This document shows positions 1-8,882 of a stretch of DNA of 64,000 nt, piece by piece (positions within the stretch are counted from its first letter, which is position 1; each line of letters opens with the position of its first letter). Both the position numbers and the translations under genes were made by a program. The notes beneath the pieces were generated by a model. It made no database searches. It saw only the letters and a program-made list of their open reading frames with translations, and was not told the origin of the DNA. Source of the stretch: an uncultured SAR116 cluster alpha proteobacterium (GTDB taxonomy: Bacteria > Pseudomonadota > Alphaproteobacteria > Puniceispirillales > Puniceispirillaceae). Location of the stretch: NCBI GenBank assembly GCA_902596655.1, contig CACJUX010000004.1, positions 22,507-86,506 on the forward strand, written 5' to 3'.

Positions 1-1
1 G

Positions 2-562
2 TCGGGTTTTAATGATGAATACTTCGCTCGCAAAAATATACCATTTGACAATGGACACGTGAATGTTAGCAGCTTCACCGTGAACTACGAGGAATATGAT
101 GGTTTTGAAGACCGCGGTGAGCTCTCATTTCCTAACCTCCCGCCTAACCAATGGTATATGGTGGATTTGTTTCCAGGCTATAATTTTAACTTACGGGGCA
201 ATGCATATAGGAGCGATATTGTTACTCCGTTGGGACCGAACCGTGTTCTTATCGAATTTCGCGGTTATGGGTTGAAAAAAGATACACCGGAAGAAAGAGC
301 GACTCGCGTGAAAGCCCATAATTCAATTTGGGGCCCTTTTGGCAGAAACCTGCATGAAGACTTGATTGGTGTTGCAGGTCAGGGCACGACTATGAGGGAA
401 GGAACAGAAACCCGTAACATTCTTCACGGTCGACACGAAAACTCAACTATTCATGATGAAGTTGGAATGAGACACTATTACGAGGCCTGGGGAAGATTTC
501 TTGGGTTAAACCCTATGAACCCACTTGCGGTGCTTCAAGACAACGTGCAAGCGGCAGAGTAA
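2..562 (+). CDS. Rieske ring-hydroxylating oxygenase, alpha subunit (C-terminal part)
   Basis: The reading frame is open from the window edge, so the gene begins upstream and only the last 187 or so residues are present. A GTG at 59 is internal, not a start. The visible part resembles the end of the catalytic START-like domain of aromatic-ring-hydroxylating / Rieske mononuclear oxygenase large subunits: a beta-rich stretch followed by the segment HDEVGMRHYYEAWGRFLGL, which matches the closing helix of this family (usual pattern G-x-R-H-x-x-x-x-W-x-R). The Rieske cluster and the iron-binding histidines would lie outside the window. The substrate cannot be told from this fragment; demethylases of betaine-type compounds belong to the same family. 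A hairpin terminator follows the stop codon. Confidence 0.7.
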   Translation, partial: SGFNDEYFARKNIPFDNGHVNVSSFTVNYEEYDGFEDRGELSFPNLPPNQWYMVDLFPGYNFNLRGNAYRSDIVTPLGPNRVLIEFRGYGLKKDTPEERATRVKAHNSIWGPFGRNLHEDLIGVAGQGTTMREGTETRNILHGRHENSTIHDEVGMRHYYEAWGRFLGLNPMNPLAVLQDNVQAAE

Positions 563-587
563 TCTAAGAGCTAGAAATAGCGGATTT

Positions 588-615
588 ATGGCGGCGTTTT
601 GCCGCCATTTTTTTT
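588..615 (+). terminator. Rho-independent terminator after the oxygenase gene
   Basis: A seven-base-pair stem (ATGGCGG at 588-594 pairing with CCGCCAT at 602-608) with a short T-containing loop is followed by an uninterrupted run of T up to 615. It lies 26 bases after the stop of the oxygenase gene and points rightward. The LysR gene converges from the other side. Confidence 0.8.
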
Positions 616-668
616 AATCATAAAGTAAATAATGGTGTCCAAGAAAAGCCGTATGGCGAGGCGAACTT

Positions 669-1589
669 TTAGTAAAGGTATTTTTGTAATTCACCCGTCT
701 CTGCTAACGATTTCGCAATTTTTTCAGCGATACGCGGCATTGGCATTATGTTATCAGTTTTGACCCAAAATAGAGATACGGTTTTTTCTACCGACGGCTC
801 CTTCAATAAAAGAGCTTTGGTACCATCAAGCAAACCTGGCATACGTGTAAAGTGAGTGGGTATGATAGTACACAGTTCAGTGTACTGTGTTTGGAACATC
901 AAATGAAGTATGGATTCAGACTCAATTTTTGGAATAACCTCACAATCCAAACGTCGGAAAATATTATCAACCAGCCGACGTTCATGCATTGAAGATCGAA
1001 GCATGGCAAAGGGCAGTTTTGATGCATCTTTCCAAGAAATTTCCTCAATTTTCTCAAATTCAAAAGAGTCAGGCACGAGCAAACTCCAACTCTCCTCAAA
1101 TATCGGCTGTGCATTACACCAAGACATTTCGTCCTCGTGATCGCTATAAGTAATCGCACAATCCAGAGCATATTTGTCTAAACTAACTTTTAACTCATCA
1201 TTTCCAACAAAATGAACATCAACCGAAACGCCCGGATATGCCGATCTAATCCTTTGCAAAATAATTGGCAGAACCGGTGACATGGATGGCATAGCTCCAA
1301 TACGCAGCCGACCTTGTAGGTTGTGTTTCATATCCCCAATGTCATCATGCATTGCGTTACAGTTAGCGAGGATCAGACGTGCCCACTTCGACACTTTTTG
1401 CCCTTCTTCAGTAATGCCATACAAGCGTTGTCCGCGACCACGCTTGAAAAGCGTGATACCGAGTTCTCTCTCAAGCTGCTTAATACCATTTGACAAGCTA
1501 GGCTGTTTTACATTGCATCGTTCAGCAGCGCGACCGAAATGGTCTTCTTCGATGACTGCGATCAAATATTCAAGTTGCCTCAAAAACAC
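669..1589 (-). CDS. LysR-family transcriptional regulator
   Basis: A 306-residue protein with the standard LysR layout. The N-terminal winged helix-turn-helix is seen in the first 60 residues (RQLEYLIAVIEEDHFGRAAE, then QPSLSNGIKQLERELGITLF), and the effector-binding domain (type 2 periplasmic-binding fold) starts near residue 90 at GRLRIGAMPSMSPVLP. It is divergent from the TauE/SafE exporter at 1873, with 283 bases between the starts, the usual arrangement for a LysR regulator and its target. A 17-base palindrome in that gap is a candidate operator. The protein is of CysB/OxyR-like size, but the effector cannot be read from sequence; sulfite or a C1 or sulfur metabolite would suit the neighbours. 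Confidence 0.9.
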   Translation of the reverse strand: MFLRQLEYLIAVIEEDHFGRAAERCNVKQPSLSNGIKQLERELGITLFKRGRGQRLYGITEEGQKVSKWARLILANCNAMHDDIGDMKHNLQGRLRIGAMPSMSPVLPIILQRIRSAYPGVSVDVHFVGNDELKVSLDKYALDCAITYSDHEDEMSWCNAQPIFEESWSLLVPDSFEFEKIEEISWKDASKLPFAMLRSSMHERRLVDNIFRRLDCEVIPKIESESILHLMFQTQYTELCTIIPTHFTRMPGLLDGTKALLLKEPSVEKTVSLFWVKTDNIMPMPRIAEKIAKSLAETGELQKYLY

Positions 1590-1699
1590 AACTGGCTCCC
1601 AAAGACATTTGGTGAATCACATTTCAGCTCGACGTAAAGTTCAGATCACAAATTCCACACTTACACGTTTGTCATGACTGGACTAACTCGTTTTTATTT

Positions 1700-1716
1700 A
1701 TGCTATAATATAGCAT
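1700..1716. promoter_or_regulatory. Palindrome with embedded -10 box between lysR and tauE
   Basis: ATGCTATA-A-TATAGCAT is a perfect inverted repeat with 8-base arms. It fits the T-N11-A style of LysR sites and contains TATAAT (1704-1709), a consensus -10 hexamer. It lies in the 283-base gap between the divergent regulator and exporter genes, so regulator binding here would cover a promoter. I see no clean -35 hexamer 17 bases upstream. The assignment to this LysR protein is inference from position. Confidence 0.45.
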
Positions 1717-1872
1717 ATATCAATCAATAAATGTCAATATCATAGGCAAAGACTAACATAAATATATGAATCAAAAAATGTCCAACTTAGGATATGTTAA
1801 CTGCTCAACAATGATGTAACAAGCGCCGCAGAGGTGCTTTATCCAAACAAATTTTTAGAGGTGCATTGAACC

Positions 1873-2628
1873 TTGGAAGCCTTATCCATTAACCTCCTTT
1901 CTTTTCTTGCATGTGGCTTTTTATCAGGCTTGTTGATTGGTGCAGTTGGAATTGGTGGCGTCATTTTAGTGCCTCTGCTGACTTTTGCTCTTGGTGTGGA
2001 CATCTATCAGAGCATTGCGGCAAGCATTTTTGCTTTTGTAGTCTCGGGTCTTGTTGGCACTTTTAATTATGCAAAACGAAAGGTAATTTCATGGAGAGAT
2101 ATAAAATTTATCTGGATTGGCGCTGCACCATCAACACTGTGTGGCGCAATATTGCTTTCGCATGTAAGCAAAGAACTCTTGACCCTACTGATTGCTTTTT
2201 TAGCTCTTGGCTCTGCTATTAGGGAATTCCTTAAGCAGCAGAACAAATCTCATGATTTCACTATTGTAATTTCGAGAAGTAAGCTGATTTTCATTGGTGC
2301 TTTCACTGGTTTTTTCTCGGCCTTAAGCGGTACTGGTGGGCCGCTAATTCTCATCCCACTAATGCTTTGGTCTTCTGTCCCAATAACTATTGCTATTGGC
2401 CTTGCCCAGTCGATTCAATTACCTATTTCTATTTTTGCTACTATCGGAAATAGCTGGAGCGGTATTCTCAATTTTTCTATCGCATTTCCTCTGGCTACGG
2501 GCATTGCTTTCGGCACCTACTACGGAGGGGTTTGGATTAGAGGATTTTCAACTTCACAAATTAAGAAAGGCGTTGCGATTATTTTGGCTGCAATCGGAAT
2601 CGCAATGACCATCTCTGTTATAATTTAA
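1873..2628 (+). CDS. TauE/SafE-family (DUF81) anion exporter
   Basis: A 251-residue polytopic membrane protein starting at TTG, with an AGAGGT ribosome-site-like stretch just upstream. The family's internal duplication is visible: GAVGIGGVILVPLL near residue 25 and ALSGTGGPLILIPLM near residue 150, each followed by hydrophobic helices, giving about eight membrane segments. Members export sulfite, sulfoacetate or other organic anions across the inner membrane. Under likely control of the divergent LysR gene. The gene sits just ahead of a PanB-like gene and fhs, and a second member lies at 5609; with taurine and Sox genes in the same window, sulfite is the most natural substrate, but that is inference. 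Confidence 0.85.
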   Translation: MEALSINLLSFLACGFLSGLLIGAVGIGGVILVPLLTFALGVDIYQSIAASIFAFVVSGLVGTFNYAKRKVISWRDIKFIWIGAAPSTLCGAILLSHVSKELLTLLIAFLALGSAIREFLKQQNKSHDFTIVISRSKLIFIGAFTGFFSALSGTGGPLILIPLMLWSSVPITIAIGLAQSIQLPISIFATIGNSWSGILNFSIAFPLATGIAFGTYYGGVWIRGFSTSQIKKGVAIILAAIGIAMTISVII

Positions 2629-2780
2629 GCCTTGAGCTGTTTAATTGCTTGCTAAATAGCTGTGGCAGAAACACTAATAGCTAAGACAGATTTTATTGTT
2701 TGGCTTTTTTGCTTCTACATTACCGTTAAAGAGGTTTGCACCCATGCGAACAAAACATTTGCTGCTAGGGAGGAAGCAAA

Positions 2781-3668
2781 ATGGCCGATTCAAAACCGCG
2801 TAAAAAGGTAACATACAAAACACTGTTAAAAAAAATGGAAGCTGGAGAGCCTATTACGCAGCTTGCAGCTTATGATTATCGGACTGCCGTTGTTGCTGAT
2901 CGCTTAGGCATGGATATTCTCTGCGTTTCTGACACTGGCGGCATGATCTTATTCGGGCATCAAAGTACAACCTCTGTAAGTTTTGATGAGGTTATGATGA
3001 TGTCAAAGGCAATCGACAGAGGCTCGCAATATGGCCTGAGAATGGTTGACATGCCCTATTGGAGCTTTCATGTCTCGAAAGAGCAGGCTGTGGAAAATGC
3101 TGGCCGTTTTGTTCACGAAGCCAATGCCGAGGTCATGAAATGTGAGGGCAACCGTCACCACGTTCCTGCCATCGAAGCCATTGTAAGTGCGGGCATCCCA
3201 GTTCAAGGCCACATTGGCATAACCCCAATGCGTATGCCGCAGCTTGGAGGTTTTGTAGCCCAGGGCAAAACTGCAGATCGAGCCAAGGAATTAATAGATG
3301 ATGCAAAGGCAATGTATGACGCTGGTTGTTTCTCAATTCTCTGCGAAGTTACAACATCAGAGGTCGCGGAATATCTGGCAGAAATCTTACCTGTTCCTGT
3401 TATCAGCCTTGGCGCTGGTAATTGTGCGGATGGAGTGCATATAATCTCCTCGGATCTGTTCCACCTATGGGAAGAACACGTGCCAAAACACTCGCGTATA
3501 TACACGGACCTTATTCCAATCATGGAAGACGTGATTACGCGTTACATGGACGATGTCAAAACTCGAAATTATCCCGGACCTGAAAACACGATAAAAATGC
3601 CAGAAGACGAGTTGCGAAAATTTGCAAAAGATATGAAATGGGAACGCAAGCTTGACGAGTTAGGTTAA
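2781..3668 (+). CDS. PanB-like hydroxymethyltransferase (ketopantoate hydroxymethyltransferase family)
   Basis: A 295-residue (beta/alpha)8 enzyme with a strong ribosome site (GGGAGGAAGC) before ATG. PanB transfers a hydroxymethyl group from 5,10-methylene-tetrahydrofolate to 2-oxoisovalerate, the first step to pantothenate. The metal and substrate residues of E. coli PanB can all be placed: Asp51, Asp90, Lys120, Glu122, His144 and Glu189 (E. coli 45, 84, 112, 114, 136, 181). The surroundings are divergent: VSDTGG replaces the usual GDSLG, and it is longer at the C terminus. No panC is next to it; the neighbours are a TauE exporter and fhs. It may therefore be a paralogue acting on another 2-oxoacid or in folate C1 transfer rather than the housekeeping PanB. 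Confidence 0.75.
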   Translation: MADSKPRKKVTYKTLLKKMEAGEPITQLAAYDYRTAVVADRLGMDILCVSDTGGMILFGHQSTTSVSFDEVMMMSKAIDRGSQYGLRMVDMPYWSFHVSKEQAVENAGRFVHEANAEVMKCEGNRHHVPAIEAIVSAGIPVQGHIGITPMRMPQLGGFVAQGKTADRAKELIDDAKAMYDAGCFSILCEVTTSEVAEYLAEILPVPVISLGAGNCADGVHIISSDLFHLWEEHVPKHSRIYTDLIPIMEDVITRYMDDVKTRNYPGPENTIKMPEDELRKFAKDMKWERKLDELG

Positions 3669-3710
3669 CTATAAGTGCTATCCTTCTCGTCCGAAACATC
3701 TTCCGTTTTT

Positions 3711-3747
3711 GGATAAGGAAAATCTATCAAAAAGGTTTTTCTTATCC
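3711..3747. repeat. Inverted repeat between panB-like gene and fhs
   Basis: GGATAAG at 3711-3717 pairs with CTTATCC at 3741-3747, and the inner A-rich and T-rich flanks extend the pairing. The spacer is long and no T run follows, so it is not a standard terminator. It lies 43-89 bases after the panB-like stop and about 50 before fhs, where an attenuator or operator would be placed. Role unknown. Confidence 0.35.
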
Positions 3748-3799
3748 GAGACCCATTAACAAAAAAATTTTACCTTAATTTTGCTTAGAGACTAAAGCC

Positions 3800-5476
3800 A
3801 TGAGTTACAAATCAGACATTGAGATTGCGCGCGAAGCGGATATTTTACCAATCCAGCAGATCGGGGCAAAACTTAGTATTCCAGAGAAAGATCTGCTGCC
3901 ATTCGGTCATGACAAAGCAAAAATTTCTGCCGAGTTTATCAAGGCGCAGCGCAATGGCAAGGATGGTAAGCTAATTCTCGTAACAGCAATCAACCCCACC
4001 CCCGCTGGTGAGGGTAAGACAACGACCACAGTCGGTCTTGGCGACGGTCTCAACGCATTAGGCAAAAAAGCCATGATCTGTATACGTGAGGCTTCGCTTG
4101 GCCCCTGTTTTGGGATGAAGGGTGGTGCGGCTGGCGGTGGGTATGCCCAAGTTGTGCCGATGGAGGAGATGAACCTGCACTTCACGGGTGATTTTCACGC
4201 TATCACCTCAGCGCACAATCTGCTCTCTGCGATGATTGATAATCACATCTATTGGGGCAATGAGCTGGAAATTGACCAGCGCCGTGTTACATGGCGTCGT
4301 GTTGTCGATATGAACGATCGAGCGTTGCGCGACATAGTCACAAGCCTTGGCGGCGTTTCAAACGGATTTCCGCGGCAGGCAGGTTTTGATATCACGGTTG
4401 CCTCTGAGGTTATGGCTATTCTCTGCCTTGCACTGGACATTGAGGATTTACAAAAACGTCTTGGCAACATAATTGTTGCATATCGCCGTGACCGCAGTCC
4501 GGTCTATTGCCGCGATATCAAAGCGGATGGGGCGATGACGGTTTTGCTCAGTCAGGCGATGCAGCCAAATCTGGTGCAGACGCTTGAAAACAACCCTGCC
4601 TTTGTTCATGGTGGACCCTTTGCCAATATCGCACATGGCTGTAATTCCGTTGTGGCCACGACGACGGCTTTGAAGCTCGCCAATTATGTTGTCACCGAGG
4701 CTGGCTTTGGTGCCGACCTGGGCGCTGAGAAATTCATGAATATTAAGTGTCGTAAGGCTGGGATTGCCCCCAGCGTCATTGTTCTGGTGGCAACGGTGCG
4801 GGCAATGAAGATGAATGGTGGTGTAGCCAAGGCTGACCTTGGTATGGAGAATATTGATGCGGTGCAGGCGGGTTGTCCAAACCTTGGTCGCCATATTGAA
4901 AACATGAAATCATTTGGTGTCCCAGTAGTGGTCGCAGTGAATCATTTTGTTACTGACACAGATGCCGAAGTTGAGACGCTGCAGAACTATGTAGCCGAAC
5001 AGGGCTCAGAGGCGATTGTCTCGCGTCATTGGGAGAACGGCTCCAAAGGGGCGTTGGAACTAGCGACCCGTGTGGCTGAGGTCGCCGATGCAGATATGGC
5101 AAATTTTGCGCCAATCTATCCAGATGATATGCCTCTTCTTGAAAAAATTGAGGCAATCTCTAAACAGATATACCGTGCCGATGAGGTGATTGCTGATCAA
5201 AAAATTCGTGATCAACTCAAACAATGGGAAGATCAAGGATATGGCAATCTGCCCGTCTGCATGGCAAAGACTCAGTACAGCTTCAGCACGGATCCGACAT
5301 TGCGTGGAGCGCCAACAGGTCATAGCGTTCCTATTCGTGAGGTTAGATTGTCTGCTGGAGCCGGCTTTATTGTCGCCATCTGTGGTGAAATCATGACGAT
5401 GCCCGGTTTGCCACGTGTCCCCTCTGCTGAGGCTATTATGCTCAACGATCAAGGTCAGATTGAGGGGTTATTCTAG
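3800..5476 (+). CDS. fhs: Formate-tetrahydrofolate ligase
   Basis: A 558-residue protein of normal length for the family. It joins formate to tetrahydrofolate at the cost of ATP, giving 10-formyl-THF in the cytosol. The P-loop-like ATP site is seen at about residues 66-80 ([20 protein letters not shown]), followed by the family hallmark [21 protein letters not shown] and the later GCNSVVATT and [14 protein letters not shown] segments. The C terminus carries the usual [20 protein letters not shown]. It comes before the formate dehydrogenase genes, so formate can be either assimilated here or oxidised there. Start at ATG; upstream sequence is AT-rich with only a weak ribosome site. Confidence 0.97.
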   Translation: MSYKSDIEIAREADILPIQQIGAKLSIPEKDLLPFGHDKAKISAEFIKAQRNGKDGKLILVTAINPTPAGEGKTTTTVGLGDGLNALGKKAMICIREASLGPCFGMKGGAAGGGYAQVVPMEEMNLHFTGDFHAITSAHNLLSAMIDNHIYWGNELEIDQRRVTWRRVVDMNDRALRDIVTSLGGVSNGFPRQAGFDITVASEVMAILCLALDIEDLQKRLGNIIVAYRRDRSPVYCRDIKADGAMTVLLSQAMQPNLVQTLENNPAFVHGGPFANIAHGCNSVVATTTALKLANYVVTEAGFGADLGAEKFMNIKCRKAGIAPSVIVLVATVRAMKMNGGVAKADLGMENIDAVQAGCPNLGRHIENMKSFGVPVVVAVNHFVTDTDAEVETLQNYVAEQGSEAIVSRHWENGSKGALELATRVAEVADADMANFAPIYPDDMPLLEKIEAISKQIYRADEVIADQKIRDQLKQWEDQGYGNLPVCMAKTQYSFSTDPTLRGAPTGHSVPIREVRLSAGAGFIVAICGEIMTMPGLPRVPSAEAIMLNDQGQIEGLF

Positions 5477-5608
5477 CCATGGTTGGTAGTGGCATTATTA
5501 CCATGCCAGTGCTGCCGATAAATATTAAAGCCCAGGCATTATTTAAGTCAGTCAGACAAATTGAAAATGAAAACACTAGGGGCTGGGGGTAATGCTCCAA
5601 ACTAAAAA

Positions 5609-6613
5609 ATGAAAAATATAAAAAGCCTTCCGGAGCTATTTACTCTAATCGTAGCAACCGTTGCTTGTTATTTATTTATTGAGACACAGATCAATTTGTC
5701 ATCGCTGGATTCCATAGGCGACCTTTCAAGTATAGATCTTATTGTACTTTCATTTCTGTTAAGTGTTCTTATCGCAGTTATTGCTGTGATAGCTGGTGTG
5801 GGTGGCGGGGTTATATTCACACCTATTTTACTAGCATTTACTTCAATCGATACTTTGATAATTCGATCGACTGGCCTTGTCGTTGCAATGTTCAGTGGTC
5901 TTGTATCTACAGGCCCCTTAATGCGAAAAGGTTTAGCAGACGTAAAACTTGTATTTTTAGGGGCCCTTCCCATTATCGTCGGAGGTATGCTTGGCTCTCT
6001 GTCTGCGATATATCTAGCCAAACACCTTGGTGAAACCTCAGACGCTATAGTAAGGCTTTTACTTGGCCTTTTACTTATCTTCATTGCTGTCATGTTCATC
6101 TTTAGCGGCAAAAACATGGAATACCCTGCCGCGCGACCAAAAGATAGCCTTGCGATGAGACTTAAGCTTCGTCACAGCTACTGGGAAGACTCATTGAAAT
6201 CTACCATTAGTTATAAAGCCATCCACATCAAAATGGCCGTGTTTCTCTTCCTAGTTGTTGGTTTTACCGGTGGTTTTTTTGGGCTTGGCGGCGGTTGGGC
6301 TGTGGTGCCCGTGCTCAATTTGGTTATGAGTATACCACTCAAAGTATCCACAGCCTCCAGCGGTGTTCTACTTGCACTTGGAAACGCCGCAGCTATTTGG
6401 CCCTATATCAATGCAGGGGCATTAATTGGGGTGGTCGCAGCACCATGGATGCTTGGTCAAGTTGTTGGAGGAATCATCGGTGCGCATATTTTAGCGTCAG
6501 TAAAGGCCTCAATCGTTCGAAACATTCTTATCACCATGCTTTTGGCTTCAAGCTTAAAGTTAATTGGCAGAGGACTTGAGACGCTCCTTGGCGTTGAAAT
6601 ACCCATAATCTAA
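5609..6613 (+). CDS. TauE/SafE-type (DUF81) membrane transporter, long form
   Basis: A 334-residue membrane protein with about nine hydrophobic segments. The repeated glycine-rich motif of the family is seen twice: VIAGVGGGVIFTPIL near residue 62 and GGFFGLGGGWAVVPVLNLVM near residue 225. It is longer than the 251-residue relative at 1873, with an extra N-terminal helix and a polar loop in the middle (residues about 170-200). The next gene starts 10 bases after its stop and encodes a small membrane protein, suggesting a two-component transporter. The start has no clear ribosome site of its own but overlaps the stop of a six-codon leader frame at 5592. Substrate unknown; an organic or sulfur anion is the family expectation. 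Confidence 0.8.
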   Translation: MKNIKSLPELFTLIVATVACYLFIETQINLSSLDSIGDLSSIDLIVLSFLLSVLIAVIAVIAGVGGGVIFTPILLAFTSIDTLIIRSTGLVVAMFSGLVSTGPLMRKGLADVKLVFLGALPIIVGGMLGSLSAIYLAKHLGETSDAIVRLLLGLLLIFIAVMFIFSGKNMEYPAARPKDSLAMRLKLRHSYWEDSLKSTISYKAIHIKMAVFLFLVVGFTGGFFGLGGGWAVVPVLNLVMSIPLKVSTASSGVLLALGNAAAIWPYINAGALIGVVAAPWMLGQVVGGIIGAHILASVKASIVRNILITMLLASSLKLIGRGLETLLGVEIPII

Positions 6614-6622
6614 GGAAATAAA

Positions 6623-7051
6623 ATGAGAGACCCCAGAAAACATCCAGTTCCAATATCAGGCGTGGTCTATGGTGAGATTATCTACTGGCTGACGGTTGGC
6701 TCGTCCTTTGTTGTTCTTTTAGGCACTATTATTAGTTTTATTGAAACTCAATCTTTGGTCTCGTCAGCCTACATACTCAAATCTGTTCTTACTGGTAAAA
6801 ATGTTGAAGAAATTTGGCTCGGTTCAGATATAAGTCAAATTCCGGACATAAAGTTTTACATAACGACATTTAACTTTGGTGAAAGTATAACCATTCTAGG
6901 AATAGCGTTCGGAGTATTCAGTGTAATTCCTGCAGTTTTCTGTGCTTCATATTTTTTGTGGCGTTCAAGAAATCCTATATTTGCAATATCTGCAGTATTT
7001 GCCGGCATTATCACAATATGCTCCATGCTTGCAGGTGTGCTTTGGGCATAA
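6623..7051 (+). CDS. Small three-helix membrane protein, probable partner of the TauE-type transporter
   Basis: A 142-residue protein with hydrophobic segments at about 18-39, 88-111 and 118-141 and a polar loop between the first and second. Its start follows the transporter stop by 10 bases with an AAGGAAAT ribosome site, so the two are cotranscribed. Small membrane proteins of the DUF1634 kind accompany DUF81 transporters elsewhere; I cannot confirm membership from sequence by eye. Function is not known. It is followed 45 bases later by the formate dehydrogenase genes, so all may belong to one transcript. Confidence 0.6.
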   Translation: MRDPRKHPVPISGVVYGEIIYWLTVGSSFVVLLGTIISFIETQSLVSSAYILKSVLTGKNVEEIWLGSDISQIPDIKFYITTFNFGESITILGIAFGVFSVIPAVFCASYFLWRSRNPIFAISAVFAGIITICSMLAGVLWA

Positions 7052-7095
7052 CAATTGTCTAGGGCATTTTTGTAGAAGAGAGGTAGCTTTATCAA

Positions 7096-8805
7096 ATGAA
7101 TGAAATGCACCCGATGGGGGACCGCCAGCAGGGCCATAAATCAAGTCGTGGTAAGGGGAATTATAAGCCCAAGGGTCGGATGCTTGACCCCAGCGCGCTA
7201 ACCGAGTTGCAAAGTCTGCTTGGCGAGATTACACCCCAGCGCGACATGCTGATTGAGTATCTGCACGTCATTCAGGATGCGCATAGCCATCTTTCAGCCC
7301 GACACCTTGCCGCGCTGGCACATCTGATGCGCCTGCCAATGGCTGAAATCTGGGAAGTTGCCAGTTTCTATGACCATTTCGATTTGGTTCGAGAGGGTGA
7401 AACTGCGCCTGCGGCCTGCACCGTGCGAGTCTGCACATCGCTGTCCTGCATGATGGCTGGTGGTGAGAAGCTGCTCGAAAAGCTGCAACCCTATGCCAGC
7501 CAGAGCGTAAGATTTGTCGCCGCCCCCTGTATTGGCGCTTGCGACAAAGCACCAGCCGCGGCGGTTGGCCATCAGCTCGTCGAACATGCCAGCTTTGATG
7601 AGCTAAAGGCTGTGCGCGAGGCAAGACACGCTGCAATTCCCCAGGATGCAATAGATTTTGATACCTATTGCGCCAATGGCGGCTATCAGACACTGAAAGG
7701 CATTCTGGACGGCACACACAGCCGTGAGGAGATTCTGGGCATCATGGACAAGGCGGCGTTGCGCGGCCTTGGCGGCGCTGGATTTCCCACAGGGCGCAAA
7801 TGGCGCATCGTTGGGGATCAGGCTGGCCCGCGATTGATGGCGGTGAATGGCGATGAAGGTGAGCCCGGAACCTTCAAGGACCGGCTGTACTTGTCAGGCG
7901 ATCCACACCGGATGATAGAGGGTGTCCTGATTGCCGCGCATGTTGTTGATGTCGATGCCTGTTATATCTATATGCGCGATGAGTATCCAGAAGTCATTGC
8001 GCTGTTACGCCGTGAGATTGCCCTGGTCAAGGCCGCGGGTCTGGCGGATCATGTGCAGCTGCATCTGCGGCGCGGTGCCGGTGCCTACATTTGTGGTGAA
8101 GAATCGGCGATGATTGAATCCATCGAGGGCAAGCGCGGCCTGCCGCGACACCGCCCCCCTTATGTGGCGGAGAAGGGTATTTTTGACCGGCCAACGCTGG
8201 TGAACAATGTCGAAACCCTGCATTGGGTGCGTGACATTATCGAAAATGGTGCCGACTGGTTTAATGCACAGGGCAAGGATAACCATCCAGGACCGCGCAG
8301 TTATTCGGTTTCCGGTCGCGTGGCCAAACCGGGCGTGATTGTCGCGCCGGCTGGGTCCAGCGTCAGGGACCTCATTGAGCTGTGCGGCGGCATGGCCGAT
8401 GGGCATGACTTCAAGGGCTACCTACCCGGCGGCGCATCAGGCGGTATTCTGCCGGCTAACAAGGGTGATATCCCGCTTGATTTTGGCGGACCACTTGCCG
8501 AAGAGGGCTGTTTTGTCGGCTCGCACGCGGTGGTGGTGCTGTCAGACAAGGATAATATGTGGGATGCGGCAAAAAATCTGATGCAGTTCTTTGCCCATGA
8601 GAGCTGCGGCCAGTGCACACCTTGTCGCAATGGCACGGCCAAAGCGGTGATGCTAATGCATTCAGAAGCACCGGATATCAGTCTGCTAGATGAATTGTCG
8701 GTAGCAATGGCGGATGCCAGCATCTGTGGCCTTGGACAGGCGGCATCGAACCCGTTGACCAGCGTAATGAAACATTTTCCAGAAGATATTGGTGGAACAA
8801 AATAG
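7096..8805 (+). CDS. fdsB: NAD-dependent formate dehydrogenase, diaphorase subunit (NuoE-NuoF fusion)
   Basis: A 569-residue fusion. The N-terminal part (about 30-170) is a NuoE-like thioredoxin-fold domain with [2Fe-2S] cysteines in CTSLSC and CIGACD. The rest is NuoF-like: the NAD/FMN site (GLGGAGFPTGRKW, then GAYICGEESAMIESIEG) and the C-terminal [4Fe-4S] motif SCGQCTPCRNGT with its fourth cysteine in SICGLG. It takes electrons from the molybdenum subunit encoded next and reduces NAD+. In fds/fdh operons of other proteobacteria fdsG and fdsB are usually separate genes; here they are fused. GC-rich with codon use unlike the AT-rich upstream membrane genes. Confidence 0.92.
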   Translation: MNEMHPMGDRQQGHKSSRGKGNYKPKGRMLDPSALTELQSLLGEITPQRDMLIEYLHVIQDAHSHLSARHLAALAHLMRLPMAEIWEVASFYDHFDLVREGETAPAACTVRVCTSLSCMMAGGEKLLEKLQPYASQSVRFVAAPCIGACDKAPAAAVGHQLVEHASFDELKAVREARHAAIPQDAIDFDTYCANGGYQTLKGILDGTHSREEILGIMDKAALRGLGGAGFPTGRKWRIVGDQAGPRLMAVNGDEGEPGTFKDRLYLSGDPHRMIEGVLIAAHVVDVDACYIYMRDEYPEVIALLRREIALVKAAGLADHVQLHLRRGAGAYICGEESAMIESIEGKRGLPRHRPPYVAEKGIFDRPTLVNNVETLHWVRDIIENGADWFNAQGKDNHPGPRSYSVSGRVAKPGVIVAPAGSSVRDLIELCGGMADGHDFKGYLPGGASGGILPANKGDIPLDFGGPLAEEGCFVGSHAVVVLSDKDNMWDAAKNLMQFFAHESCGQCTPCRNGTAKAVMLMHSEAPDISLLDELSVAMADASICGLGQAASNPLTSVMKHFPEDIGGTK

Positions 8806-8810
8806 CTGAT

Positions 8811-8856
8811 GAAAAATATACTATAGCTATGAAAAATCTATTGCGACTTTGAAAAA
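8811..8856 (+). repeat. Three GAAAAA blocks at exact 20-base spacing
   Basis: In the 77-base gap between the two formate dehydrogenase genes GAAAAA occurs at 8811, 8831 and 8851, and the first two copies share the longer context TAGCT(G)ATGAAAAAT. Spacing of 20 bases puts the A-tracts on nearly the same face of the helix. It may be a decayed tandem duplication, a bend, or a site affecting the second gene. Confidence 0.4.
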
Positions 8857-8882
8857 CAAAATTACAGAGTTATCGTAAACTC

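Noticed and set aside
4448..4894. Antisense open frame within fhs
   Set aside because: No ribosome site or domain; the sense strand encodes a full ligase.
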